Assembly: GCA_963726615.1 (NCBI GenBank)
Contig: CAVSCX010000018.1
Location: forward strand, 1 to 64,000
Direction: 5' to 3'
Length of the DNA stretch: 64,000 bases
From: CAWDZK01 sp963726615
GTDB lineage: Bacteria; Actinomycetota; Actinomycetes; JACCUZ01
The notes below the pieces were generated by a model. The model worked only from the letters and a program-made list of their open reading frames with translations, searched no databases and was not told where the DNA came from. A program made the position numbers and the translations under genes. Shown here one piece after another: positions 1 through 9,123 of the stretch (position 1 is the stretch's first letter; each line of letters begins with the position of its first letter).

Positions 1-1510
1 GAGTGCCTCGTCGGAGGCCAGGGTGCCGCCGCTGGGGGTCGGGGCGGCACCGCCCTCGGAGTCGGGCTCGGAGTCGGAGTCCGCGTCGGCGGGCGCCTCG
101 GAGGAGTAGCTGGCAGGCGCCGGACCGCTGCCCTCCAGGCCGGCCTCGGCCTCGGCCTTGGCGGCCTCGGCGACCTGCTTCATGTGCGCCTCGTAGCGGG
201 CCCGCGCCTCGGCGTACTGGCGCTCCCACTCGGCCTGCTGCTCCTCGTGCCCCGGCAGCCACTCGTTGGTCTCCGGGTCGAAGCCCTCGGGGTAGAGGTA
301 GTTGCCCGTGTCGTCGTAGGACGCGGACATGCCGTAGAGCGTCGGGTCGAACGCGCTGTCGTCGCCCTCGGCCGGGGCCACGCCCTCGTTGGCCTGCTTG
401 AGGCGACAGCGAGATGCGGCGACGCTCGAGGTCGATGTCGATGACCTTGACGAAGATCTCGTCGTTGACCTGCACGACCTGCTCGGGGATCTCCACGTGG
501 CGCTCGGCCAGCTCGGAGATGTGCACCAGGCCCTCGATGCCCTCGTCGACGCGGACGAACGCGCCGAACGGCACCAGCTTGGTGACCTTGCCGGGCACGA
601 CCTGGCCGATCTGGTGGGTGCGGGCGAACTGCTGCCACGGGTCTTCCTGGGTCGCCTTGAGCGACAGCGAGACGCGCTCGCGGTCCATGTCGACGTCGAG
701 GACCTCGACGGTGACCTCCTGGCCGACCTCGACGACCTCGGACGGGTGGTCGATGTGCTTCCAGGACAGCTCGGAGACGTGCACCAGGCCGTCGACGCCG
801 CCGAGGTCGACGAACGCGCCGAAGTTGACGATGGAGGAGACGACGCCGGAGCGGACCTGGCCCTTCTGCAGGGTCTGCAGGAACGTCGAGCGCACCTCGG
901 ACTGGGTCTGCTCGAGCCACGCACGGCGGGACAGGACGACGTTGTTGCGGTTCTTGTCCAGCTCGATGATCTTGGCCTCGAGCTCCTTGCCGACGTACGG
1001 CTGGAGGTCGCGGACCCGGCGCATCTCCACCAGGGAGGCGGGCAGGAAGCCGCGCAGGCCGATGTCGAGGATGAGGCCGCCCTTGACGACCTCGATGACG
1101 GTGCCGGTGACGATGCCGTCCTCTTCCTTGATCTTCTCGATCGTGCCCCAGGCGCGCTCGTACTGGGCGCGCTTCTTGGACAGGATCAGCCGGCCCTCCT
1201 TGTCCTCCTTCTGCAGGACAAGGGCCTCGACCTCGTCGCCGACGCTGACGACCTCGGAGGGGTCGACGTCGTGCTTGATCGACAGCTCGCGGGAGGGGAT
1301 GACGCCCTCGGTCTTGTAGCCGATGTCGAGCAGGACCTCGTCCCGGTCGACCTTGACGATGACCCCCTCGACGATGTCGCCGTCGTTGAAGTACTTGATC
1401 GTCTCGTCGATCGCGGCGAGGAAGGCCTCCTCGTCGCCGATGTCGTTGACCGCGACGTTCGGGGTGGTGCTGGCTACTGCCGGGCTGGCTTCGATGCTGC
1501 TTGCCGTCAT
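1..1510 (-). CDS. rpsA: 30S ribosomal protein S1 (3' end beyond window, one frameshift)
   Basis: Ribosomal protein S1 helps bind mRNA on the 30S subunit. The ATG at 1508-1510 starts a protein reading MTASSIEASPAVAS, followed by four S1 (OB-fold) repeats. The segments DGIVTGTVIEVVKGGLILDI, SGVVSSIVNFGAFVDLGG and GKVTKLVPFGAFVRVDEG mark repeats 2-4. After repeat 4 the frame is lost near 391-394, where one extra G is present. Correcting it restores the usual actinobacterial acidic tail (LKQANEGVAPAEG ... DPTLYGMSASYDD ... Glu/Ala-rich end). The corrected protein is about 500 residues and its stop lies just outside the window. S1 is essential, and the break falls after the last S1 domain, so a sequencing error is the likeliest cause. 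Confidence 0.95.
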   Translation of the reverse strand, partial: MTASSIEASPAVASTTPNVAVNDIGDEEAFLAAIDETIKYFNDGDIVEGVIVKVDRDEVLLDIGYKTEGVIPSRELSIKHDVDPSEVVSVGDEVEALVLQKEDKEGRLILSKKRAQYERAWGTIEKIKEEDGIVTGTVIEVVKGGLILDIGLRGFLPASLVEMRRVRDLQPYVGKELEAKIIELDKNRNNVVLSRRAWLEQTQSEVRSTFLQTLQKGQVRSGVVSSIVNFGAFVDLGGVDGLVHVSELSWKHIDHPSEVVEVGQEVTVEVLDVDMDRERVSLSLKATQEDPWQQFARTHQIGQVVPGKVTKLVPFGAFVRVDEGIEGLVHISELAERHVEIPEQVVQVNDEIFVKVIDIDLERRRISLSPQAGQRGRGPGRGRRQRVRPDALRHVRVLRRHGQLPLPRGLRPGDQRVAAGARGAAGRVGAPVRRGAGPLRGAHEAGRRGRQGRGRGRPGGQRSGACQLLLRGARRRGLRLRARLRGRCRPDPQRRHPGLRRGT

Positions 1511-2271
1511 AGGTGAGTGGGCTCCGTGGGGTGGACAGATGTCGTGGGGACAGTTGTCGTCGTGGCGCGCCGGGGCCCGTTTCGACGTGCCGGGGACCGG
1601 GAACCGCTCTCGACGAGGGCTGGGAGGTTCGACTCACCGAGCGTGGCCTGCTCCGTTCGAGGACGCGCAGGCCCACAGCGCAGCGCTCAGCCTACGCTCA
1701 GCCGAGATCACGGGTCAACGCGGGGCGGAAATGTGCCAGGACCGGGCAAATTCGGCACGCCGGGTCGTTCCCAGCGGCGCGAGCCGACTGTTCATCGCAC
1801 CACAGCCCCCGGCCTGATCATGCTGGGATGGAGCGCGAGAGACCGTGTCGGATCATCTGACGGACCCCGTCGTCGACGCGGCACGAGCTAGTCCGGCGTG
1901 GCCTGCTCGTCGGCGGCGCCGAGGTCTGGACCGGTCATCTCGTCCCGACCCCGTCCGTGACCGACACGGCGGCTCCGGGCTCTCCGCCGGTGGCTCCATA
2001 GGCGATCCCGACCCCGTCGGCAGAGGTGAGCGAGACCAAGACCGGGAACGAGACGCCGTTCCGCCACAGACGCACGTCACCCTGAGTAGGTCTGTGCTCG
2101 GCAGAGGGTTCAGTGGGCCATTCCCCGACCGCCAGGAGTGACCGGTCCGGGGCATGCCATGAGTCCCTCGAAAGGGCCATATCCCCGGTGGTCTCCCACA
2201 TCTGTTGCCCTCGATCGAACGGGCGGTGATCATAAGCGGGAGCGGGGCTGCGCCCTGCAGAAGGCCACGCG
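1511..2271. other. Intergenic region upstream of rpsA; no gene recognised
   Basis: About 760 bases separate the rpsA start from the first sugar-nucleotide gene. Open frames exist on both strands but are Arg/Pro/Gly-rich and show no recognisable domain. The stretch should hold the rpsA promoter and leader, and it forms the left edge of the polysaccharide island. The nucleotide-sugar dehydratase that follows lacks the four N-terminal membrane segments common in its family. I looked for them here and did not find them in any frame. Confidence 0.5.
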
Positions 2272-3859
2272 GTGGGGGGATTTGTGCACGACCGTTGGGA
2301 CGGCATCACGACAGCTGTCGGAAGGGCCGTGCGGTGGCTCGTAACGCGACGTCCTGTCTCCGGGTCGGCGTCGGGGAAGGCTTCGCGCGTCATCGTCTTC
2401 GGTGCCGGCGAGGGCGGGGTCGAGGTCATCTCGGCCATGCTCCAGGATCCCGAGAACAACTACCTCCCCGTCACGCTGCTCGATGACGATCCCGGCAAGG
2501 GCGGTGCACTGGTCAACGGTCTGCTCGTCACGGGCGACCGCACCGAGCTGCCCCGCGTCGCCGAAAAGACGGGAGCGGACCTGCTCCTCGTCGCCATCCC
2601 GACCGCGGACGCGAGGCTCATTCGCGACCTCGCCGAACGCGCCTCCCAGGTGGGGCTCTCGATCCGCGTCCTCCCACCGGTGCACGAGCTCCACCCTGAC
2701 GGCGTGGCGATCGCGGACATCCGGGTGCCGTCATACGCAGACTTGCTGGGACGTCGGGAAGTGGAGCTCGACACGGCCGCCATCGCCGGCTACCTCGACG
2801 GGGCGCCGGGTGCTGGTCACGGGGGCCGGCGGCTCCATCGGATCCGAGCTGTGCCGGCAGGTCAGCCGGTACGCCCCCGAGTCCCTCGTGATGCTCGACC
2901 GTGACGAGTCCGCCCTGCACGCCGTCCAGCTCTCCATCGACGGACGTGCCCTGCTGGACAGCCGACGACCTCGTGGTCGCCGACATCCGCGACCGGCAGC
3001 GGATCGCCGAGGTCTTCGCCGAGCACCGCCCGCAGGTGGTGTTCCACGCCGCCGCCCTCAAGCACCTGCCGCTGCTGGAGATGCACCCGGCCGAGGCGGT
3101 GAAGACCAACGTCTGGGGCACGCTGGAACGTGCTCGAGGCCGCCGAGCGACGCCGGCGTCGAGCGATTCGTCAACATCTCCACCGACAAGGCCGCCGACC
3201 CCACCAGCGTCCTCGGCTACTCCGAAGCGGGTCGCCGAGCGGCTCACCGCCTGGTTCGACGCCGGGTCAGCCGGTGACCTGCCTCAGCGTGCGGTTCGGC
3301 AACGTCCTCGGCAGCCGTGGGTCGGTCCTCACGGCTTTCCGGTCGCAGATCGAGCCGGCGGGCCGCGTGACGGTCACCGATCCGCGACGTCACGCGGTAC
3401 TTCATGACGGTCGAGGAGGCCGTCGCAGCTCGTCATCCAGGCCGGGGCAGTCGGTCGCGGCGGTGAGGTCCTGGTGCTCGACATGGGCGAGCCGGTCCGC
3501 ATCGACGACGTCGCCCGGCGGCTCATCGACGAGCCGGGCCGGCCGTCGACATCGTCTACACCGGCCTCCGGCCGGGCGAGAAGCTGCACGAGGTCCTGCT
3601 CGCCGAGGGCGAGCCGGACGAACGCCCGATGCATCCCCTGATCGCTCACGTCCCCGTCCCCCCGCTGGCGCCGACGGACGTGGCCAGGATGTCCTGCCAG
3701 GGATCGTCGGAGGAGATCGCCGCAGCCCTGCTACGCCTGATCGCGGCCCCGCCGCCGTGGCTGGTCGTACCTCGGAGCCGACCGACTCGGGACGGCGAGC
3801 AGGTGCGGACCTACGCACGACGGACCCGGCGAGTCACTGACCCGCTGACGGCCAGGTAG
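2272..3859 (+). pseudogene. CapD/WbpM-like nucleotide-sugar 4,6-dehydratase/epimerase, multiply frameshifted
   Basis: Enzymes of this extended-SDR family (CapD, WbpM, PglF) act on UDP-GlcNAc-type sugars as the first step towards amino- and deoxy-sugars. The first NAD-binding fold reads VIVFGAGEGG, and the catalytic fold begins RRVLVTGAGGSIGSELCR. Further landmarks are VFHAAALKHLPLLE, NISTDKAADPTSVLGYSK, SVRFGNVLGSRGSV and YTGLRPGEKLHE. These pieces lie in different frames. Continuity needs about nine one-base corrections (near 2800, 2962, 3125, 3145, 3224, 3267, 3384, 3425 and 3535), nearly all removals of one base. No stop or rearrangement interrupts the corrected product. The N-terminal transmembrane region of WbpM is absent. 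The GTG at 2272 is a provisional start. The aminotransferase gene follows after 6 nt. Confidence 0.85.
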
Positions 3860-3865
3860 CGCGCC

Positions 3866-5107
3866 ATGAACGACCGCATATACCTCTCTCCGCCGGATGT
3901 CGGTGCCCTGGAACGATCCATGCTCCTCGCCGCGTTCGACTCCAACTGGGTGACATCCGTCGGGGCCGAAATCGACGCGCTGGAAACCGAGGTCGCCGAC
4001 TTGCTCGGGGCTCGCCGCGCGGTTGCTCTCGCCAGCGGGACGGCCGCGCTCCATCTTGCGCTGCGTTCGCTCGCGGTCGGCGCCCGGTGACGTCGTTCTC
4101 GTCGCCATCGTTTACCTTCGTGGCGACGGCCAACGCCGTTCGCTACGTGGGCGCCGAACCGGTGTTCGTCGACTGCGACCCGCAGACCTGGACCCTCGAC
4201 CCCGGCCCTGGTGGCCGGCGAGCTCGGACAGGCGTGCCGCCAGAGGCGAACGCGTTGCCGCGGTGCTCGCCGTCGATCTCTTCGGGCAGGCTGCGACTAC
4301 GATCCGCTCGAGCAGGCGTGCGAGGCACACGGTGCTGCGCTGATCGAGGACGCTGCGGAAGGCTCTCGGGGCCACGTACAAGGGCCGGCCCGGCGGGAGC
4401 ATTGGGCAGGGCCGCGGTCCTGTCGTTCAACGGCAACAAGATCATCACCACCGGCGGCGGCGGGATGTTGCTGACCGACGACGATGACCTGGCCGACTCG
4501 GTCGCGGCGCCTGGCCACCCAGGCCCGCGAACCGGGGCTGCACTACGAGCACCGGGAGCTCGGCTACAACTACCGCATGAACAATCTGCTCGCAGCCATC
4601 GGGAGAGCTCAGCTGACCAGGCTTCCCGAGATGCTGGAGGCCAGGCGTGCCGTGAACGACCGCTACCGGGAGGCGTTCGCCGGCACTGAGGGTCTACGCC
4701 TGATGCCACGTGCCCCCTACGGTGAGCCCTCCTGTTGGCTGACCTGCCTCGAGGTGGACGACACCGCCTTCGGCACAGGCGCTCGCGCGATCTGCGAGAG
4801 ATTGTCGGCGGAAGGCATCGAGGCTCGACCGACGTGGAAGCCGATGCACCTGCAGCCGCTCTTCCATGGTGCCCGCATGGTCGGTGGGGCGGTCTGCGAG
4901 CGACTCTATGCCCGAGGGTTGTGCCTCCCCAGCGGGTCGTCGCTGACGGAGAGCCAACAGGAGAGGGTCGTCGAGGCAGTTCTGGCGGCGGGACGAACGG
5001 CGCGAGGGGTAGCGCGTCGTCACGCCGCGGGGACCGGTGGCGCAACGGCCGCGCCTCTGACCGCTCGGGAGACCTGCACAGTGGCCAGCAAGGCGGCCAC
5101 CCAGTAG
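3866..5107 (+). pseudogene. DegT/DnrJ/EryC1-type sugar aminotransferase, multiply frameshifted
   Basis: PLP enzymes of this family transaminate the 4-keto (or 3-keto) sugar nucleotide made by a dehydratase such as the gene just upstream. Visible blocks are MNDRIYLSPPDVGALE, VALASGTAALHLALR, PSFTFVATANAVRYVGAEPV, ALIEDAAEALGATY, the PLP-lysine block SFNGNKIITTGGGG, ELGYNYRMNNLLAAIGRAQL and WKPMHLQPLF. Continuity needs extra bases removed near 4083, 4103, 4201, 4230, 4361, 4410 and 4504, and one base restored near 4294. The C-terminus from about residue 360 is poorly conserved. It overlaps the 3' end of the convergent flippase gene, so the true stop may lie earlier. This gene and the upstream one form a two-gene unit for an amino-sugar precursor. 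Confidence 0.85.
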
Positions 5108-6249
5108 CCCAGCGCGAACCCGGCGGCGAGCCCCTCGGCCCCCCACACCGCCGCCAGACCCAGGGCGCCGACGAGCGTGACGAGCGCACCGGCCAGCCGG
5201 ACGGGCGTCATCCGATGGGGTATCCGCAGGCTGGACAGGACGATCTCCGGACCGACCAGCACAGCCTCGGCGACCAGGCTGACGCCCAACAGGAGCCGGG
5301 TGGTGCCGGTGTCCTGCCACAGGTCGCCGAGGACCAGGGTTCCGACCCGGTCGGGCAGGAGGACGACCAGGGTGGCCCATCCGAGCGCCGTGACGGCCAG
5401 GACCCCGGAGAGCCCGAACGACATCCGCCGGCGTGACAGCCGCGGGGAGGCTCGCACCGCAGCCGGCAGCGCGACCATGGCCACGCCGGTATAGACGACG
5501 TTGAGGGGCCCGAAGAAGACGTAAGCGCCCCGCACGACCGCGAGCTCGTCCAACGAGCTGACCAGAGGCATCGCTAGGTACGCGAGGTACGCGGGTGCAG
5601 CGGTCAGCACCAGGTTGAGCGCCAGCGGCCTGGCAAGGGCGGCGTGCGAACGCAGCCAGGACATCATCCGCGGTGTTGCCGGACGGCACCGGAGGTGCAG
5701 CGCGCCGACGACGGCTGCGACAGCCGCCGGCACGCCCCACGCGGCGAGGAGCATCGGCAGCCTCGGCGGCCCATCGGGGAGGAGCACCGCGACGATCGCG
5801 ATCGCCTGCAGCACCGTCCAGAGCGCGTCGTTGGCGAAGGCCCCCCTGGCCTGTACTCGGGCGAAGTAGAGGCCCCGCACGGCGTCCTGGAGCAGCAGGC
5901 CGGGCATCAGCGCGGCGAGCGCGACGAGACCTCCTGACAGCGGCGCGCCGGTGACAGTGGCGGCGGCGAGGCACAGTGCCGCCCACAGCCCGCCGAGGGC
6001 CAGGGTGAACCCGAGCATCGAGGCCGCGTGCATGCCGTCGGGGTCCACCCTCGGGCCGGTGTGCTCGATCGTGTACGGCTTGCTCCCTGTCACCCGCGCC
6101 AGGGCCAGCGCGAACATGTAGATCACGTAGCAGACCGAGAAGGCGCCGAACGACTCGATATCGACCGTGCGCACCACGACGATGGTGAGCAGCAGGTTGG
6201 TGCCGCTGTAGAGCCCCTGGTCCAGCAGCCCCCACCAGGTCTGCCTCAC
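5020..6249 (-). CDS. Polysaccharide flippase, Wzx/MATE-like
   Basis: This is a 409-residue, very hydrophobic protein with about 12 predicted membrane helices and almost no loops. It opens VRQTWWGLLDQGLYSGTNLLLTI, a pattern typical of the polysaccharide biosynthesis/export (Wzx, RfbX) family. Members move lipid-linked repeat units across the membrane. The GTG at 6249 overlaps the stop of the upstream polymerase gene (GTGA), which implies translational coupling. A longer frame reaches 6324 but would overlap that gene heavily. The 3' end overlaps the 3' end of the convergent aminotransferase gene by about 88 nt. Confidence 0.85.
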   Translation of the reverse strand: MRQTWWGLLDQGLYSGTNLLLTIVVVRTVDIESFGAFSVCYVIYMFALALARVTGSKPYTIEHTGPRVDPDGMHAASMLGFTLALGGLWAALCLAAATVTGAPLSGGLVALAALMPGLLLQDAVRGLYFARVQARGAFANDALWTVLQAIAIVAVLLPDGPPRLPMLLAAWGVPAAVAAVVGALHLRCRPATPRMMSWLRSHAALARPLALNLVLTAAPAYLAYLAMPLVSSLDELAVVRGAYVFFGPLNVVYTGVAMVALPAAVRASPRLSRRRMSFGLSGVLAVTALGWATLVVLLPDRVGTLVLGDLWQDTGTTRLLLGVSLVAEAVLVGPEIVLSSLRIPHRMTPVRLAGALVTLVGALGLAAVWGAEGLAAGFALGYWVAALLATVQVSRAVRGAAVAPPVPAA

Positions 6250-7466
6250 GGTGCGGGACCAGTCGGCCGGGCTGCCCGCGCCTCTCGGGCGAACAGGCCG
6301 CCGGCCACGGCGAAGAGCAGCCACAGGTAGCGCTGGTAGAACGCCTCGATGCCCACCGAGAGCCCGAGCACGGCCACGATCGCGAGCAGCACCGCGAGTG
6401 CGAGCACGCGGTCGGCCGGCTCACCCTGGGTGGACACGCGCCAAAGGCCGAGCAGGTACCAGGACAGGAAGCCGGTCAGCACCACGAGCCCCAGGAGCCC
6501 GAACTCGGTGGCGAACCAGGCGAGGGTGCTATGCACGATGACGCCATGCTCCTGCAGGTAGGTCCCGAGGCCGATGCCGAGGACCGGGTGGCGAAGCGTC
6601 TCGTCCATGGCCTCGCCCAGGATCGCGAATCGGCCGGCCACCTGGTCCGGCCGAACGGCGAGCTGCAGCAGGCTCGGCTTGAGGGCCAGCACCACGAGCG
6701 CGGTCCCCGCCACCGCGGCCAGATAGTAGGCAGGCACGGACCGAACGCCGCGGACCCCGCGCAGGACGAACGCCGCGGCGACGGCGGCGAGGAAGGCGAT
6801 CCACGCCGATCGGGAGAACGTGAAGACGAGCGTCGTCACCAGCACCAGGCCGACCACCGTGCGGCCCGACGTCCACACCCACAGCGGATGTGCGGACCGG
6901 GCCGTCCACAGGTGCAGGGCGAGTGCGACCGCCACGATGCCGCCGAACGCGTTGGGGTCGACGAGCAGACCCGACACCCGAGCGCCCTGGAAGTTGACCA
7001 TGTCGGTGGAGACCGCACCGGTGACCTGGAGCAGGTAGACCGTCAACGCCATCGCGGCCTGGCTGACGACGCCGACGAGAAACCATCGCAGCAACCGCCT
7101 CGAGTCCTCCTCCTGCGCGCAGTGAGCGAGCAGCACGCTGTAGCCCATCATGAGGAAGATCAGGCCGAAGGTCTTGGTGCCCAGCGCGTATCCGGTCACG
7201 TCACCGGAGCCGACGAGGGCGACGACCAGCCCAACGGCGAAGAGAGCGAGCAATGCCGCGTGCCACGGACTCCAGCCCTGGCGGACATGACGGACCCACG
7301 GGAAGAAGAGCAGCAGGTAGGCCAGGAGCAGGAAGTCGGACGGTGCGAGCCGGCCGGTGCCGAAGGGGATCTGCACGGGCAGCAGAAAGGCGTAGGCGTA
7401 CAACAGGGCCGATCCGAGCGCCGGCGCCCGGCGACGTGCGGCCGGGAGCGCATCCAGGACCGTCAT
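6246..7466 (-). CDS. O-antigen ligase/polymerase family protein (Wzy-like)
   Basis: The 406-residue protein begins MTVLDALPAARRRAPALGSALLY and has 10-12 membrane helices. The large periplasmic loop lies in its C-terminal half and contains the family-typical block HPVLGIGLGTYLQEHG. Wzy_C/WaaL proteins polymerise or ligate lipid-linked oligosaccharides on the outer face of the membrane. Its stop is coupled to the flippase start. It is divergent from the chain-length regulator gene, with about 130 bp between them that should carry both promoters. Sequence alone does not separate polymerase from ligase. Polymerase is preferred because flippase and Wzz partners are adjacent. Confidence 0.85.
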   Translation of the reverse strand: MTVLDALPAARRRAPALGSALLYAYAFLLPVQIPFGTGRLAPSDFLLLAYLLLFFPWVRHVRQGWSPWHAALLALFAVGLVVALVGSGDVTGYALGTKTFGLIFLMMGYSVLLAHCAQEEDSRRLLRWFLVGVVSQAAMALTVYLLQVTGAVSTDMVNFQGARVSGLLVDPNAFGGIVAVALALHLWTARSAHPLWVWTSGRTVVGLVLVTTLVFTFSRSAWIAFLAAVAAAFVLRGVRGVRSVPAYYLAAVAGTALVVLALKPSLLQLAVRPDQVAGRFAILGEAMDETLRHPVLGIGLGTYLQEHGVIVHSTLAWFATEFGLLGLVVLTGFLSWYLLGLWRVSTQGEPADRVLALAVLLAIVAVLGLSVGIEAFYQRYLWLLFAVAGGLFAREARAARPTGPAP

Positions 7467-7598
7467 GGACGAATCCGCGCGATCGCCGCTGCTCGGGTGA
7501 CGTCACGCGGAATACTGGTCACAAGGTCCCGTCAGCACTCGTGCGTGCCCGCGCGTCGCGAACATCGGGTCCAGATTACGGCAGGGGGGACGCGCGAC

Positions 7599-9101
7599 AT
7601 GGTGGATCAGGCGAATGAGCCGGAGCTCCAGCTGCGGCTGTGGCTGCGCGTGCTGCGTCGCCGCTGGCCGGTGATGGCGGCCACCCTCGTCGTCGCTCTC
7701 GTGGCCGCATCGGTGCTCCTCGCCACTCGCTCCCCCGTCTACCGGGCTGAGGCCCAGGTCTCGGTCGGCAGCAGCTCCCCCGTCTCGACCAACCAGTACC
7801 GGCTCGATGCGACCGCCCTCGCCGAGCTCGCGCGGAGCGTCGACGTGTCGCGGGAGGCCAGCAAGGCGCTGGGCCGTCCGGTAGATCCGAGCGTCGAGGT
7901 CCGCGGAGACGACGTGCTGTCCATCCAGGTCCCGGACTCCGGCGCGAAGTCGGCGGCCGAGGCGGCCAACGCGGTTGCGGACGCGCTGGTGGAGGTGCGG
8001 GCCGAGACGGTGCAGGGCCAGCTCGCCGAGGCAGCCGACCGCCTTCAGGAGCGCATCGACGACGTGGGCGCACGGATCGCCGCGCTGCCGGCGACCGTGC
8101 CGGCGGACAGCCTCGCGCGGCAGGAGCTGGACGGCGAGCGGGCCGCGTACGCCGATGCCCTCAGCGGGTTGCGGGTCGACGCCGCGCTCGCGCGGCTCGA
8201 CGGCGAACGAGTCATCGCCCGAGCCAGCCCTGCCTCGGCGACATCTCCGCTCGGCGGCGGGGAGCTGCTGCTGCTGGCCCTCGTGATCGGGGCGCTCGTC
8301 GGCGTGGGGGTCGTGGGCATTGCCGAGTACGCCGACGACCGAGTGCGTCGCGGCGGCGAAGGTCTCGTGTCGGCCGGCGGCGCGGCAGTCCTGGGGATGG
8401 TCCCACCACGCCGACGGGGTCGGCTCGGTGGACTGCTCGACCCCCGCGAGCCGGCCGCCTTCTGGCCGGCGGTGGATCCGATCGAGTCCCGGGACGTGGC
8501 GTCGGCGGAGGCGTTCCGCGCGTTGCGCGCCACACTGCTCACGACGTCTCCGCGCGATGCGCCCCGGTCGGTCCTCGTCACCGGCTGCACCGGGTCCGAC
8601 GACGCGCGGGCGGTGGCGGCCGACCTTGCCGTCGTCCTGGCCCGGTCGGGCCGGCCGACCATGCTGGTCGATGCCGACTTTCGGCGGCCAGAGCACCTCG
8701 CGCGGCCCGTCGGGGGCGAGGACGGAGACTGGCTGGGTCTGGCCGACGTGGTCCGTAGCAGCGACACGTCGCTCGACGACGTCATGTCGAAGCTCGGCGG
8801 CGTCGACGACCTGTTCGTGGTGCCGGCCGGCCACCTGGGGTCGAGCTCGGCCGGTGACGTGCTGGCCGGCGAGCGGGCGGCCGACGTGATCGGCGAGCTG
8901 CGCCGGCGTGACGAGCTGGTCGTGCTGGTCGCTCCCCCGGTGCTGCGGGCATCCGAGACCTCGCAGCTCGCGGCGCTCGTGGACGCCACGCTGGTGGTGG
9001 TCCGGGCGGGGACGACCCGTCGCCGGGAGCTCGCCGAGACCACCGAGCGGCTGGCCGCGCTGGGTGCGCCGAGGGTCGGCATCGTGCTGGTCAGCCGCTG
9101 A
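7599..9101 (+). CDS. Wzz/CpsC-CpsD fusion: chain-length determinant with degenerate BY-kinase domain
   Basis: The 500-residue protein has an N-terminal Wzz domain: a first membrane helix at about 30-50 after LWLRVLRRRWPVM, an extracytoplasmic coiled coil at about 60-205, and a second helix at about 218-240. A cytoplasmic CpsD/Wzc-like domain follows from about 285 (EAFRALRATLLTTSP). Such co-polymerases set polymer length and coordinate export. The Walker A region reads VTGCTGSDDARAVAADLA, where active kinases have GxGKS/T, so the lysine is missing. The A' motif MLVDADFRRP remains. No Tyr-rich tail is seen. The domain probably cannot hydrolyse ATP normally. The ATG at 7599 follows the AGGGGGGA at about 7582. 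Confidence 0.88.
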   Translation: MVDQANEPELQLRLWLRVLRRRWPVMAATLVVALVAASVLLATRSPVYRAEAQVSVGSSSPVSTNQYRLDATALAELARSVDVSREASKALGRPVDPSVEVRGDDVLSIQVPDSGAKSAAEAANAVADALVEVRAETVQGQLAEAADRLQERIDDVGARIAALPATVPADSLARQELDGERAAYADALSGLRVDAALARLDGERVIARASPASATSPLGGGELLLLALVIGALVGVGVVGIAEYADDRVRRGGEGLVSAGGAAVLGMVPPRRRGRLGGLLDPREPAAFWPAVDPIESRDVASAEAFRALRATLLTTSPRDAPRSVLVTGCTGSDDARAVAADLAVVLARSGRPTMLVDADFRRPEHLARPVGGEDGDWLGLADVVRSSDTSLDDVMSKLGGVDDLFVVPAGHLGSSSAGDVLAGERAADVIGELRRRDELVVLVAPPVLRASETSQLAALVDATLVVVRAGTTRRRELAETTERLAALGAPRVGIVLVSR

Positions 9102-9123
9102 GCGACCGCAGGCCGCGGCGGGG

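Noticed and set aside
1853..2459. Minus-strand frames in the rpsA upstream gap as genes
   Set aside because: They overlap each other, have no recognisable motifs and no convincing ribosome-binding sites.
2272..5107. Programmed ribosomal frameshifting
   Set aside because: There are many sites, no slippery heptamers or shared motif, and breaks occur at ordinary conserved positions; sequencing error explains them better.
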